Part shown: positions 28,244-38,052 of the stretch, in pieces
Numbering within the stretch: the first letter of the stretch is position 1
Layout of the letters: the number at the start of each line of letters is the position of its first letter
Made by a program: the position numbers and the translations under genes
The notes under the pieces: generated by a model
The model's database searches: none
The model's input: the letters and a program-made list of their open reading frames with translations, nothing else
Told to the model about the DNA's origin: nothing
Source: an uncultured SAR86 cluster bacterium
GTDB taxonomy: Bacteria > Pseudomonadota > Gammaproteobacteria > Magnimaribacterales > AG-339-G14
Direction of reading: 5' to 3'
DNA length: 64,000 nt
NCBI GenBank assembly: GCA_902625415.1
Contig: CACOBG010000004.1
Location: 65,187 to 129,186, forward strand

Positions 28244-29453
28244 CGAACATTATGTTTTCTGGTTCAACACCTAGACTATCAAGCATTTTGAATGCTGCTG
28301 ACATCATCATAGGAGGACCACAAAGATAATATTCGCAATCTTCTGGTGAAGGATGATGTTGCAGGTATTCGTCATACAGAACATGACTTATAAAACCTGT
28401 TAGACCATCCCAATTATCTTCAGGCAAAGGATCAGATAAAGCCGCATGCCAAGAAAAATTTTCAAAGTCATCTGATAACTTATCGAATTCTTCAACATAA
28501 AACATTTCTTTCAAACTTCTTGCTCCATACCAAAAACTTATTTTTCTTGAAGAATTAATTCTTAAAAGTTGGTCAAAGATATGAGACCTCATAGGAGCCA
28601 TACCGGCTCCTCCTCCAATAAATACCATTTCAGCATCAGTTTTTTTAGCTTTAAATTCTCCAAAAGGACCAAAAATAGTTAGTTTGTCACCTGCTTTTAA
28701 ATTAAATAAATAAGATGAGGCTTCTCCAGGAGGAACTGACATGCCTGGTGGTGGCGAAGCTATTCTGATGTTGAATTTCATAATCCCCTTTTCTTCAGGA
28801 TAATTTGCCATTGAGTAAGCTCTTATGACTTCTTCTTTTACTGTAGAGACATTATTGAATACCTCAAATCTATCCCAATCTGATTTGTACTCATCTTGAA
28901 TGTAAAAATCTTTGTAATCAGCTTGATAAGGTGGAATTTCCATTTGCACATAACCACCAGCTTCAAATCCAACATCTTCCCCTTCAGGAAGCTCTAATAC
29001 TAACTCTTTGATAAAGGTAGCTACATTATCGTTGGATCTAACTGTAGTTTCCCATTTCTTAACGCCAAAAACTTCTTCCGGTATGGTTATTTTCATATCG
29101 CTTTTAACAGGAACTTGGCAAGAGAGACGCCAAAAATCTTTCTTTTCTTTATTGTTAAAATGACTTTCTTCGGTAGACAAAATCGAGCCACCTCCATCAA
29201 AAACTTGGCAACGACATTGAGCACATGTACCGCCCCCACCGCATGCCGAAGACAGAAAAAGATTATTTTCCGCTAAAGTTTGTAAAAGTTTGCCTCCTGC
29301 AGGAACAGTAATTTTTTGAGTAGGATCGTCATTGATTTCAATGGTTACATCACCCGTAGAGACCAATTGAGATCTTGCCAAAAGGATTATGGCAACCATT
29401 ATGTTTACAATAACTGTAAAAGATAAAATACCTAAAAATATCTCAGTGATCAT
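28227..29453 (-). CDS. nqrF: Na+-translocating NADH:quinone reductase subunit F
   Basis: 408 residues. One N-terminal membrane span (4-26), a 2Fe-2S ferredoxin domain with Cys71, Cys77, Cys80 and Cys112, then an FAD domain (RAYSMANYP) and an NADH domain ending MFDDFGS. It oxidises NADH and starts electron flow through the complex. Its start codon overlaps the nqrE stop. Confidence 0.97.
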   Translation of the reverse strand: MITEIFLGILSFTVIVNIMVAIILLARSQLVSTGDVTIEINDDPTQKITVPAGGKLLQTLAENNLFLSSACGGGGTCAQCRCQVFDGGGSILSTEESHFNNKEKKDFWRLSCQVPVKSDMKITIPEEVFGVKKWETTVRSNDNVATFIKELVLELPEGEDVGFEAGGYVQMEIPPYQADYKDFYIQDEYKSDWDRFEVFNNVSTVKEEVIRAYSMANYPEEKGIMKFNIRIASPPPGMSVPPGEASSYLFNLKAGDKLTIFGPFGEFKAKKTDAEMVFIGGGAGMAPMRSHIFDQLLRINSSRKISFWYGARSLKEMFYVEEFDKLSDDFENFSWHAALSDPLPEDNWDGLTGFISHVLYDEYLQHHPSPEDCEYYLCGPPMMMSAAFKMLDSLGVEPENIMFDDFGS

Positions 29454-30064
29454 TAGAGAATGATGCCTCCAAATGACATAAATCCAAAGCTCATCAAACC
29501 AACAATTATAAAAGTAGAACCTAGCCCCTGAAGACCTTCTGGCATGTCGCTATATTTTAATTTTTCCCTTATTCCTGCAAGAATTGTGATTGCTAATGCC
29601 CAACCTACTCCTGCACCTAAGCCATAAGCAATACTTTCTCCAAAATACAAATCTTTTTCTACCATAAAAAGCGATGCTCCTAGAATTGCGCAATTAACAG
29701 TGATGAGGGGTAAAAATATACCCAAAGCGTTATAAAGAACAGGAACATATTTATCTAAAAACATTTCTAATATTTGAACGCAAGCAGCAATCACTCCAAT
29801 ATAACTGATCAATCCTACAAAGCTTAAATCAACGTCAGACAGGCCTGCCCAAGCTAGCGCCCCATCTCTTAAAATGTAGTTATAAATTAAGTTATTGATG
29901 GGTACAGTGATTGCTAATACTACGATAACAGCTATACCCAAGCCAATTGCAGCTTCAATTTTTTTTGAAATAGCAATAAAAGTACACATTCCTAAAAACA
30001 CAGACAAAGCTAGGTTTTCTATAAAAATAGCATTGATAAAAATATTTAAATAATTTTCTATCAT
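29453..30064 (-). CDS. nqrE: Na+-translocating NADH:quinone reductase subunit E
   Basis: 203 residues, six membrane spans, homologous to NqrD and RnfA. The GMCTFIA segment near 25-31 has the Cys that, with the NqrD one, holds iron in the membrane; a second Cys in ITVNCAIL near 125 does the same. Overlaps nqrD by four bases (ATGA). Confidence 0.96.
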   Translation of the reverse strand: MIENYLNIFINAIFIENLALSVFLGMCTFIAISKKIEAAIGLGIAVIVVLAITVPINNLIYNYILRDGALAWAGLSDVDLSFVGLISYIGVIAACVQILEMFLDKYVPVLYNALGIFLPLITVNCAILGASLFMVEKDLYFGESIAYGLGAGVGWALAITILAGIREKLKYSDMPEGLQGLGSTFIIVGLMSFGFMSFGGIIL

Positions 30065-30756
30065 GATGCTACCTTTGAAGAAGGAGTTGGCGGGGGGTTT
30101 GGCACAATTTCAGGGGAATTATGAGACATTCTAAATTCTGGTTCTTCTATTTGATCTTTTTGCCATGCCCTTAAAGCCCATATGATTAAACCAATTAATA
30201 TGAAAGAAACTGGAGGAAGAAGAAAGAAGTTATTAGGCACATACCAACCCCCATTTTGTACCAAAGGAAAAATTTCATACTCCAAAATGGTCCCGGTACC
30301 AAATAATTCTCTGATTGTGCCAAGAATTATTAAAATCACACTATAACCTAACCCATTACCAAATCCGTCAAGAAAAGACACTCCTGGAGGATTTTGCATT
30401 GCAAAGGCTTCGGCTCTTCCCATGACAATACAATTGGTAATTATTAAACCTACAAATACAGATAAAGTTTTACTTGTTTCGTAGTCATAAGCTTTTAAAG
30501 CCTGATCAACAAGTATTACTAAAGAAGAAATAATTGTCATTTGTACGATAATTCTAATATTTGATGGAGTTATATTTCTTATCATCGAAATAAAGAAATT
30601 GGATAAGCTGACAGTAACTGTTAAAGCTACGCACATTATTAAAGTCGGATAAAGTTTGCTGGTGACAGCTAATGCGGAACAAATACCAAGCATTTGCAAA
30701 GCAATTGGATTCTCTTTGAATACTGGTCGAAATAATATTTCTGAATAATTAGACAT
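30061..30756 (-). CDS. nqrD: Na+-translocating NADH:quinone reductase subunit D
   Basis: 231 residues, about six membrane spans. [10 protein letters not shown] near 23 and [14 protein letters not shown] near 106 carry the paired iron-binding cysteines shared with NqrE. The C-terminus is longer and Pro-rich (PPPTPSSK) compared with Vibrio NqrD (~210). Overlaps nqrC by eight bases. Confidence 0.96.
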   Translation of the reverse strand: MSNYSEILFRPVFKENPIALQMLGICSALAVTSKLYPTLIMCVALTVTVSLSNFFISMIRNITPSNIRIIVQMTIISSLVILVDQALKAYDYETSKTLSVFVGLIITNCIVMGRAEAFAMQNPPGVSFLDGFGNGLGYSVILIILGTIRELFGTGTILEYEIFPLVQNGGWYVPNNFFLLPPVSFILIGLIIWALRAWQKDQIEEPEFRMSHNSPEIVPNPPPTPSSKVAS

Positions 30757-31525
30757 CTACTTTTTGTAAATTATTAATAAAGTTTAAAAAACCATCATTA
30801 CCCATCCAATAGGCTATGAGGTTAGTGACTCCATTACAGGTCAAGGTAGCTCCAGACAATCCATCAATTTCATAGCTAAAATTATCACTACTTTTCATAA
30901 CACTTCCCTTGATCACTTTTAGAGAAACTTCACCATTTTCTTGATATATTTTTTTTCCCTTCCATAGAGCTTTCCATTTAGGATTATCAATCTCAGCACC
31001 AAGTCCAGGAGTTTCTTTGTGCTCATAGAATTCCAATCCAGCAACAGTATTAAAATCTCCTTCTATAGCCAGATAACCATAAAGGATTCCCCACAAGCCA
31101 TATCCTCTTACTGGTAAAATTAAAGTATTTATTTCATTGTCTTTGTATTCGATATATACCTTTGAATATTTTTCTCTTTTTTTAATTGAAGCTACATCTT
31201 CTTCTGCAGATAAAAATTTATATTTTCCATCCTCTCTGAGTTCTTTCGACAGTTCATATGTATTAGGATTTATGTCTACAATTTGACCCTTATCTAAGTC
31301 AATGATTAGAGTTTTTATGTTTGACATCGCATTTTCTACTGAACCATAGACTTCGTCTAAACCGGCAGATGAAACAATCTTCTTTTGCATATCCAAAACA
31401 ACGTTATTTTCCTGAACAGATCTCAGTTGAATTGCAATAAATGAAATAATAGCGCTGCATAATAAACATAGGCCAATTCCAACGAATGTTATATTTAAAG
31501 TGCTATCTTTATTAATCTTAGGCAT
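30749..31525 (-). CDS. nqrC: Na+-translocating NADH:quinone reductase subunit C
   Basis: 258 residues. One N-terminal span (about 9-31), periplasmic FMN-binding domain, and the flavinylation motif SGATLT at 224-229 where ApbE attaches FMN. Electrons pass from the NqrD/E iron site to this flavin. Overlaps nqrB by eight bases. Confidence 0.96.
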   Translation of the reverse strand: MPKINKDSTLNITFVGIGLCLLCSAIISFIAIQLRSVQENNVVLDMQKKIVSSAGLDEVYGSVENAMSNIKTLIIDLDKGQIVDINPNTYELSKELREDGKYKFLSAEEDVASIKKREKYSKVYIEYKDNEINTLILPVRGYGLWGILYGYLAIEGDFNTVAGLEFYEHKETPGLGAEIDNPKWKALWKGKKIYQENGEVSLKVIKGSVMKSSDNFSYEIDGLSGATLTCNGVTNLIAYWMGNDGFLNFINNLQKVDV

Positions 31526-32732
31526 TTTGAAGAGCTAGCCTTTTTTTAATGTTATTTTGAACCACAAAATGATCGATCAAAGGAGCTAGTAAGTTTCCAA
31601 ATAAAATGGCGAGCATCATACCTTCAGGAAAAGCGGGATTTAAGACTCTAATTAAAATCACCATCACACCAATGACGACTCCATAAACCCATCTACCCGC
31701 ATTGGTATGCGATCCAGAAACAGGTTCAGTTGCCATGAAGACTAAGCCAAAAGCATATCCACCAATTACCATGTGCCACCAAAAAGGCATAGAAAACATG
31801 GGATTGGTTTCACTTCCAACGATGTTGAATAAATAACTTGTAAAAATTGTACCTATGGCGACACCAAGAACTATTCTCCAAGAGGCAACTTTTGTATAAA
31901 GAAGAATAGCTAAGCCAACTAATATTGCTAAGGTTGAAGTTTCTCCAATGGAACCTGGGATAAAACCAAGAAAAGCGTTGTTCCAGGTATAGGCAAGATT
32001 TTGATAGCCATCTTGAGCTGCTGTTCCTAAGATAGTAGCTGCTGTGTAACCGTCGACTGCAACCCAGGACATATCACCTGACCAAGATGCTGGGTAAGCA
32101 AAATATAAAAACGCCCTACCCGTTAGAGCTGGATTCAAAAAATTCTTCCCGGTACCACCAAATATTTCTTTTCCTATGACTAAACCAACCGCAATACCCA
32201 ATGCACACTGCCAGAGAGGTGCATTAGGAGGACAAGATAGCGAAAATAATACTGTTGTAACAAAAGCACCTTCGCTAACTTCATGCCTTCGTATCAGAGC
32301 AAAAATTAATTCGCAGCCTATTCCAACTGCAAAAACAACGACGTATATAGGGATGAAATAAATAGCCCCATAAACTAAGCAATCCATAAAACTATTTGGA
32401 TTTAACGAAGTAAAGAAAGTAATTAGCGGCCAATGCCAATCTTTTTCAAAAGCAGTATTTGCAAGAGTAAGCTGTTCTATTGCATTAAGTGATTGATATC
32501 CAAGGTTATACATTCCTGCAAACATCGTCGGAAAAGTTGCAAGCCAAACCACAACCATAATCCTTTGGATATCCGAGCCATCTCTTACATGAGTTAAACC
32601 TTTAGTTCTTTTGTCGGACGAATAAAAAAGGTTTTCGATAACATCGAATATTGGAAAATAATAGGAAAGTCCCCCTTTTCCTTGAAAAGAAGGTTTAATT
32701 TTATCAAGAAAATTTCTTAACGGATCGTTCAT
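31518..32732 (-). CDS. nqrB: Na+-translocating NADH:quinone reductase subunit B
   Basis: 404 residues, about ten membrane spans. The covalent FMN site is DGYTAAT with Thr233 (SGAT in Vibrio), and GGTGKNFLNPALTGRAF is the conserved riboflavin/sodium-path region. It is the sodium-translocating core. A 78-base gap to nqrA is the largest within the operon; I see no hairpin or clear promoter in it. Confidence 0.97.
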   Translation of the reverse strand: MNDPLRNFLDKIKPSFQGKGGLSYYFPIFDVIENLFYSSDKRTKGLTHVRDGSDIQRIMVVVWLATFPTMFAGMYNLGYQSLNAIEQLTLANTAFEKDWHWPLITFFTSLNPNSFMDCLVYGAIYFIPIYVVVFAVGIGCELIFALIRRHEVSEGAFVTTVLFSLSCPPNAPLWQCALGIAVGLVIGKEIFGGTGKNFLNPALTGRAFLYFAYPASWSGDMSWVAVDGYTAATILGTAAQDGYQNLAYTWNNAFLGFIPGSIGETSTLAILVGLAILLYTKVASWRIVLGVAIGTIFTSYLFNIVGSETNPMFSMPFWWHMVIGGYAFGLVFMATEPVSGSHTNAGRWVYGVVIGVMVILIRVLNPAFPEGMMLAILFGNLLAPLIDHFVVQNNIKKRLALQNA

Positions 32733-32810
32733 CTCACAGATTTAGGAGCAATTTTAATGATTTCAGGGAGCGAATTTAGTTTTTATAAGATATTCTTCTA
32801 TATTATGCCT

Positions 32811-34157
32811 TTATCCGTCTTTCTCTATTTTATCTAAAATACTTCTAAGGATTAACCCGTAATCATATTTGCTTGGACAACTGTAGGTGCAAAGAGCTAA
32901 ATCTTCCTCATCCAATTCCAAAACACCAAGACTTTGAGCCAATTCTGTATCTTCAGTTACTATTGCTTTAAGAAGTTGAGTTATCATTAAATTCATTGGA
33001 AAAATATCTTCATAGACACCTACAGGAACAATTGCTCTAAAACCGCCGTTTAATGCAGAGGTAAGGTTATATTTATAATTTTTTATTGCCGATGTAAGAA
33101 ACATTCTCAACGATGAATGTTTCTTTATTTCAGGCCTCAACCAATTTAAAAATTCACGATCACCTTGGTTAGCCTCTCTTATAACGGTGAGTTGATTTGA
33201 GAAACTTGATAGATAAGCAAGTGGCCCCTCACATATATGCCCACACAAAACAGACCCGGAAATCAATCTATTTTCTTCCTCTTTCAATTTTCCTGCTGTA
33301 AGTTCTTCAACACAAGCACCAAAATCAGTTAATAATATTTCTGGATTAAATACTTGAGGACCAGAAATAGAAATGTATTTGTCATTGGATACGTAACCCG
33401 TAAGCACAGTTTTTCCAATTTTTATTAATTCTTGATATCCAATAGTCCAAACCTGATTAGCTAATGTAGCAGGAGAAATTTTATGAATTTGTGTTCCTAC
33501 AAGCCCTATAGGATGTGGTCCTGAAAAAATATGGTAATTGATCTTTTCAGATCTAAATAAATCTAAAGTGTTGTTTTCAGAAATTCCAACATTAATATTC
33601 TCTTTAGGAAGATGGGAAATAACTTCCAATCCTTTATTGAATGCTTCAAGGTTTTCTCCAATGACCAATGTTGGATCAAAGGATAATGGATTTGAATCTA
33701 TCATAGAAATAAAGATTTTATTAGGCAGAGAACCTACCAAAGGAACTTTAGAAAAAGGTCTAGTCCTAAAAAGACTAAGCAAACCAAATTTATTAAGAAA
33801 ATTTAAAACTTGATCATCGGTTTTATCGAATGTTGTATCAATTTCAAAAGTAGCATCGTCATTACTCTTTTCTATGACCATCGAAAGAAAAGACCTTCTA
33901 TCACCTCTATTAATTTCTGAAATCGTTCCATTTACGGGAGACAAGTGAAAGTACCCAGGATTTTTTTTATCTTCAAAGAGTTTTTCTCCTTGAGCGACTT
34001 GCTGTCCTTCAGACACTAACATTGTAGGTCGAATTCCATGAAAATCTTTTCCAAGGACAGCGACTCTTGAAGTTAAATTTGTAACTTCTGGTAAAACTTG
34101 ATGGTTAATTCCTCCTTCAAGAGATAAGTTCAATCCCTTTGTAATTTTTATAGCCAT
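32811..34157 (-). CDS. nqrA: Na+-translocating NADH:quinone reductase subunit A
   Basis: 448 residues starting MAIKITKGLNLSLEGG, the family N-terminus. Cytoplasmic subunit that closes the complex and is linked to quinone binding. CTYSCPSKYDYG near the C-terminus is the conserved Cys stretch of the family. The start is one base past the upstream gap gene stop, showing the nqr genes are read through from gap and the acyl-CoA dehydrogenases. Confidence 0.97.
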   Translation of the reverse strand: MAIKITKGLNLSLEGGINHQVLPEVTNLTSRVAVLGKDFHGIRPTMLVSEGQQVAQGEKLFEDKKNPGYFHLSPVNGTISEINRGDRRSFLSMVIEKSNDDATFEIDTTFDKTDDQVLNFLNKFGLLSLFRTRPFSKVPLVGSLPNKIFISMIDSNPLSFDPTLVIGENLEAFNKGLEVISHLPKENINVGISENNTLDLFRSEKINYHIFSGPHPIGLVGTQIHKISPATLANQVWTIGYQELIKIGKTVLTGYVSNDKYISISGPQVFNPEILLTDFGACVEELTAGKLKEEENRLISGSVLCGHICEGPLAYLSSFSNQLTVIREANQGDREFLNWLRPEIKKHSSLRMFLTSAIKNYKYNLTSALNGGFRAIVPVGVYEDIFPMNLMITQLLKAIVTEDTELAQSLGVLELDEEDLALCTYSCPSKYDYGLILRSILDKIEKDG

Positions 34158-34158
34158 A

Positions 34159-35646
34159 TTATAAAAAAAGAGGTAATCGCAAGTATTTAATACCGGCCAT
34201 TTTCTTTAAGACCCTAAGCAATTGGACGCAGTATCCAAGTTCATTATCGTACCAAGCATAAATGACCACATTCTTTCCGTTGCATATTGTTGCTTGGGAA
34301 TCTACGACGCATCCAAATCTACTTCCAATAATATCGGATGAGACAATTTCTGGAGAATTTGTATAATCGATTTGATCTTTATAAATACTGTGAAAAGCGG
34401 TTTTTCTTAAAAAATCGTTAAGCATTTCGACGGTTGATTCTTTCTCAAGATAAAGGTTTAAAATTGCCAAAGAAACATTTGGGGTTGGAACCCTTATTGC
34501 GTTTGCTGATAATTTTCCTTCTAATTCAGGGAGGACTTGAGATACGGCTTTCGCTGCGCCAGTTTCAGTTAAAACCATATTTAGTGCAGCACTTCTTCCT
34601 CGTCTTGCTTTGTCATGATAATTATCAATTAGATTTTGATCATTAGTATATGAATGAACAGTTTCAACATGACCATTATCAATACCATACTCTTCGGATA
34701 TCGCCCTTAATAAAGGAACAATTGCATTGGTAGTACAAGAAGCAGCACCTAAGATTTTATCTTTATCTGTAATATCTTTATGGTTTACACCATAAACTAT
34801 GTTTTTTAATTCTCCTTTGGTAGGAGCAGTAAGCAATACTTTTGAAACCCCTTTAGATTTTAGATGTTTTGAGAGCCCTTTTTTATCACGATAAACTCCA
34901 GTATTGTCTATTAAAATTGCTTTATCGATACTATGCTTGGAGTAATCCACTTCGTCAGGATTGCTTGCATAGATAAATTTTACAGGGTTACCATTCATAA
35001 CAAGAGTATTGGATTCTTCGTCAACTCTGATTGTCCCTTTAAAAGGACCATGAACAGAATCTCTTCTCATTAATTCAGCTCTTTTAAACAGATCTTCTGA
35101 TTTAGATTTTCTTACAACTACTGCTTTAAGAGAAAAAGTTTCACCTGCGCCTGTATCCTCAAGAATTAATCTTGTAATTAATCTTCCAATCCTCCCAAAG
35201 CCAAATAGAACTACATCTTGAGGTTTTTTAAGTACCGGAGTGTGATTTCCTATGCCCTTCCTGACCTGATCATTTACGAATTCATCTATATTTTGTCCAT
35301 GATCATCGAACATAAAAGCTGCAGCTAATATACCTATATCTATTTGCGCAGGACCTAGATCAAGTTTGTCTAGACTAGCTAAAATCATTGATGTTTCGTA
35401 TTCACTTAGTTCATTTTCCTCGACTTCTCTTACAGCCCTGTGAGCTTGCATTATTTCTATTACTGAAAGAGAAATTAAAGGATTTCCATACAACAAAATT
35501 CGAACATTTTTATCTCTGTGAAACTTACCAATGATGGGAATCATTGATTCAACAAGCGACTGTCTTTCTATCCAGTTTTCTAGATAATTATCCGGTTTTG
35601 CTCTATCCCTCTTATCAGGGTTAGAGTCAGATTTTATTGCTGTCAT
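34159..35646 (-). CDS. gap: Glyceraldehyde-3-phosphate dehydrogenase, long form
   Basis: 495 residues versus ~335 for classic GAPDH: an N-terminal extension of about 125 residues precedes the Rossmann start FGFGRIGRLITRL. Catalytic Cys near 303 is in ASCTTNAIVPL, with HSYTNDQNLIDN and WYDNELGY following. This long type is found in Pseudomonas and Vibrio; in P. aeruginosa it also lies near the nqr and mfd genes, so the neighbourhood is old. It makes or uses 1,3-bisphosphoglycerate with NAD(P). Function of the extension is not clear from sequence. Confidence 0.93.
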   Translation of the reverse strand: MTAIKSDSNPDKRDRAKPDNYLENWIERQSLVESMIPIIGKFHRDKNVRILLYGNPLISLSVIEIMQAHRAVREVEENELSEYETSMILASLDKLDLGPAQIDIGILAAAFMFDDHGQNIDEFVNDQVRKGIGNHTPVLKKPQDVVLFGFGRIGRLITRLILEDTGAGETFSLKAVVVRKSKSEDLFKRAELMRRDSVHGPFKGTIRVDEESNTLVMNGNPVKFIYASNPDEVDYSKHSIDKAILIDNTGVYRDKKGLSKHLKSKGVSKVLLTAPTKGELKNIVYGVNHKDITDKDKILGAASCTTNAIVPLLRAISEEYGIDNGHVETVHSYTNDQNLIDNYHDKARRGRSAALNMVLTETGAAKAVSQVLPELEGKLSANAIRVPTPNVSLAILNLYLEKESTVEMLNDFLRKTAFHSIYKDQIDYTNSPEIVSSDIIGSRFGCVVDSQATICNGKNVVIYAWYDNELGYCVQLLRVLKKMAGIKYLRLPLFL

Positions 35647-35649
35647 GTA

Positions 35650-36777
35650 TTACAAAGCAGAATATCTTTTCAGGTGATAATCAGTATTTCCAAAAATTGC
35701 TCTAATTGTTGTTAAACGCTTAAAGTAGTGACCAATATTTGTCTCGTCAGTTACACCCATTCCACCATGCAGCTGGACAGATTCTTCACCAACATGCTTA
35801 GCAGCGATACCAACTTGATATTTTAAGGCTGAAACAGCTTTTCTAGCATCGTCTGATTTATCGGTAAGTTTTGCGGCACACATTAAAAGCAAGGATTTAG
35901 TTTGTTCATATGCCATGAAAGTATCTACCATCCTGTGTTGTAGCGCTTGAAATGAACTAAGAGTCTCACCAAATTGTTCTCTTGTCTTAGTATATTCTAA
36001 GGTTATTTCATTCATTTTTTCCATAATACCGACTGCTTCAGCTGATATAGCTAATGTTGCTAAGTCAATGACTTCTTCCAATGCAGAAAAAGCATCGCCT
36101 TCATTTCCCAGTAGAGAAGATGCTGGCGTAGATACTTTTTCAAGCGTTATCTCTGAAGCTTTAGACCCGTCTACATTTGAATAGTTTCTTAAAGACACTC
36201 CTTTTGAAGAAGGATCAACAATAAACAATGAAAGGCCTTCTTTATCGAGCTGATTTCCAGATGTTCTTGCAACAACGATAATATTATTTGAAGAAGGACC
36301 ATTCATGACTACAGCCTTGTAACCATCGAGAATGTAACTATCGCCTTCTTTTTTGGCAGATGTAATAACGTCGTTTAAATCGAACCTACTTTGAGGTTCA
36401 GAAAATGCTACCGACATTTGAATTTCGCCAGAAATTATTTTTGGCAAAAGTTCTGTTTTTTGTTCTTCTGAACCTAATCTGCTAACTAAGCCACCTGCTA
36501 GAACAACGTTTGGGATGTAGGGCTCAACGACAAGCCCTCTTCCAAGTGATTCCATGATAACCATAAGGTCAATTGGTCCACCATTATAGCCACCATCAGC
36601 TTCTGAAAATGGCATTCCTAACCATCCCAAATCAGCAAAAGTCTTCCAAAAATCTGAGCTATAACCCAACTCAGTTTTGATATTTTTTTGCCTTACATCA
36701 AAAAGATAATCTTTGTCTACAAAGGTAGTGATACTGTCTTTGAGCAATAATTGTTCTTCAGATAACGAGAAATCCAT
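35650..36777 (-). CDS. Acyl-CoA dehydrogenase, partner subunit type
   Basis: 375 residues with the three acyl-CoA dehydrogenase regions: helical N-terminus, VAFSEPQSRFD middle strand, and C-terminal helices with QLHGGMGVTDETNIGHYFKRL. The end (GNTDYHLKRYSAL) lacks the usual GGTxEIQR flavin-contact segment, which the neighbour has. Such unlike pairs in Mycobacterium (ChsE-type) make alpha2beta2 enzymes on steroid or branched acyl-CoA. The Asp-Glu after GGMGVT may give the catalytic base. Starts directly at the upstream stop (TAAATG). Confidence 0.9.
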   Translation of the reverse strand: MDFSLSEEQLLLKDSITTFVDKDYLFDVRQKNIKTELGYSSDFWKTFADLGWLGMPFSEADGGYNGGPIDLMVIMESLGRGLVVEPYIPNVVLAGGLVSRLGSEEQKTELLPKIISGEIQMSVAFSEPQSRFDLNDVITSAKKEGDSYILDGYKAVVMNGPSSNNIIVVARTSGNQLDKEGLSLFIVDPSSKGVSLRNYSNVDGSKASEITLEKVSTPASSLLGNEGDAFSALEEVIDLATLAISAEAVGIMEKMNEITLEYTKTREQFGETLSSFQALQHRMVDTFMAYEQTKSLLLMCAAKLTDKSDDARKAVSALKYQVGIAAKHVGEESVQLHGGMGVTDETNIGHYFKRLTTIRAIFGNTDYHLKRYSAL

Positions 36778-37971
36778 TTAAATACCCAAAACAGCCTTAG
36801 CAATTACATTTCTTTGGATTTCATTACTTCCACCGTAGATAGAAACTTTTCTATAGTTCAAGTAATGGGGCATGACATTGGCCGCAAAATCTGGACCAAT
36901 TCTTCCTTCATTAGAAATTAAGTCATCTTCCGACATAAAAGGATGAGCATAATATCCAAGTGCTTCAACAAACAAGTCAGAAAGGCCTTGCTGTAAATCA
37001 GTACCTTTAATTTTAAGAATGGATGATTCTGGACCAGGATGACCACCTTTTGACATTGCTGCCAAAGTTCTTAATTCGCTATATTCCGCAGCTAACAAAT
37101 CAATCTCAAGTTTATTAAGCTTATCCATAAATAACTCGTCATCCTTCAAGAAACCCTCGCCCAATGGAAGTTCTGAAGTAATTTCTCTCAGTCTTCGAAT
37201 CTCTCTTTTAAGAGCAGGAATTCCACCAATACCAGTTCTTTCGTGAGCTAAAAGGAATTTTGCTATATTCCAACCAGCGCCTTCTTCTCCAATTAGGTTT
37301 TCAACAGGAACTTTGACATTATCTAGATAGACCATGTTTACTTCGTGAGATCCATCAATAGTAATGATAGGCTTCACCTCAACACCTGGAGTTTTCATAT
37401 CAATCAACAGAAAACTTATTCCCTGCTGTTTAATATCAGTGGTTTCCGTTCTAACCAAACAGAAAATCCAATCTGCATGTTGCGCCATAGTTGTCCAAGT
37501 TTTAGTTCCGTTAACAATGTAGTGATCGCCATCTTTTACTGCTTTAGTCTTGAGCGATGCTAAATCAGAACCAGAACCAGGCTCTGAATAACCTTGACAC
37601 CACCAAACATCGTTATTGATTATCCCAGGAAGAAATCTGTCTTTTTGTTCTTGAGTTCCAAAAGTATAAACTACTGGACCACACATACTTACTCCAAAAG
37701 GAACAAGAGTTGGAGTATTAGCGTCGGCTAATTCATTTTGAAAAATATGTTTTTGTGTAATAGACCAACCAGTTCCACCATATTCTTCAGGCCAATTAAC
37801 TGCAAACCAACCCTTTTTGCTAAGGATTCTTTGCCAAGTTTGGATATCGTCTTTAGAAACAGGAATCCCATTATCCATTTTATTTTTGATATCAGCAGGA
37901 TAATTCTCTGCAATAAATGATCTCACTTCATCTTGAAATTTAAGATCTTCTTCTGAGAAAGATAAATTCAT
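36778..37971 (-). CDS. Acyl-CoA dehydrogenase
   Basis: 397 residues. GYSEPGSGSDLASLKT near 130-145 and the C-terminal YGGSNEIQRNVIAK are standard FAD-binding regions. It passes electrons to ETF, whose genes are 6 kb away. Adjacent to a second, complementary acyl-CoA dehydrogenase, suggesting a heteromeric enzyme. First gene of the long minus-strand operon that runs to nqrM; a TATAAT box lies in the 81-base gap shared with mfd. Substrate unknown, perhaps branched or ring-derived acyl-CoA. Confidence 0.92.
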   Translation of the reverse strand: MNLSFSEEDLKFQDEVRSFIAENYPADIKNKMDNGIPVSKDDIQTWQRILSKKGWFAVNWPEEYGGTGWSITQKHIFQNELADANTPTLVPFGVSMCGPVVYTFGTQEQKDRFLPGIINNDVWWCQGYSEPGSGSDLASLKTKAVKDGDHYIVNGTKTWTTMAQHADWIFCLVRTETTDIKQQGISFLLIDMKTPGVEVKPIITIDGSHEVNMVYLDNVKVPVENLIGEEGAGWNIAKFLLAHERTGIGGIPALKREIRRLREITSELPLGEGFLKDDELFMDKLNKLEIDLLAAEYSELRTLAAMSKGGHPGPESSILKIKGTDLQQGLSDLFVEALGYYAHPFMSEDDLISNEGRIGPDFAANVMPHYLNYRKVSIYGGSNEIQRNVIAKAVLGI

Positions 37972-38052
37972 TTAAAACCTCTTTATAGTCTTATTCTTAG
38001 AAGTCAGTATTATACACAAACATTTATCTGTTAATACGTAGTAAAAATCATT

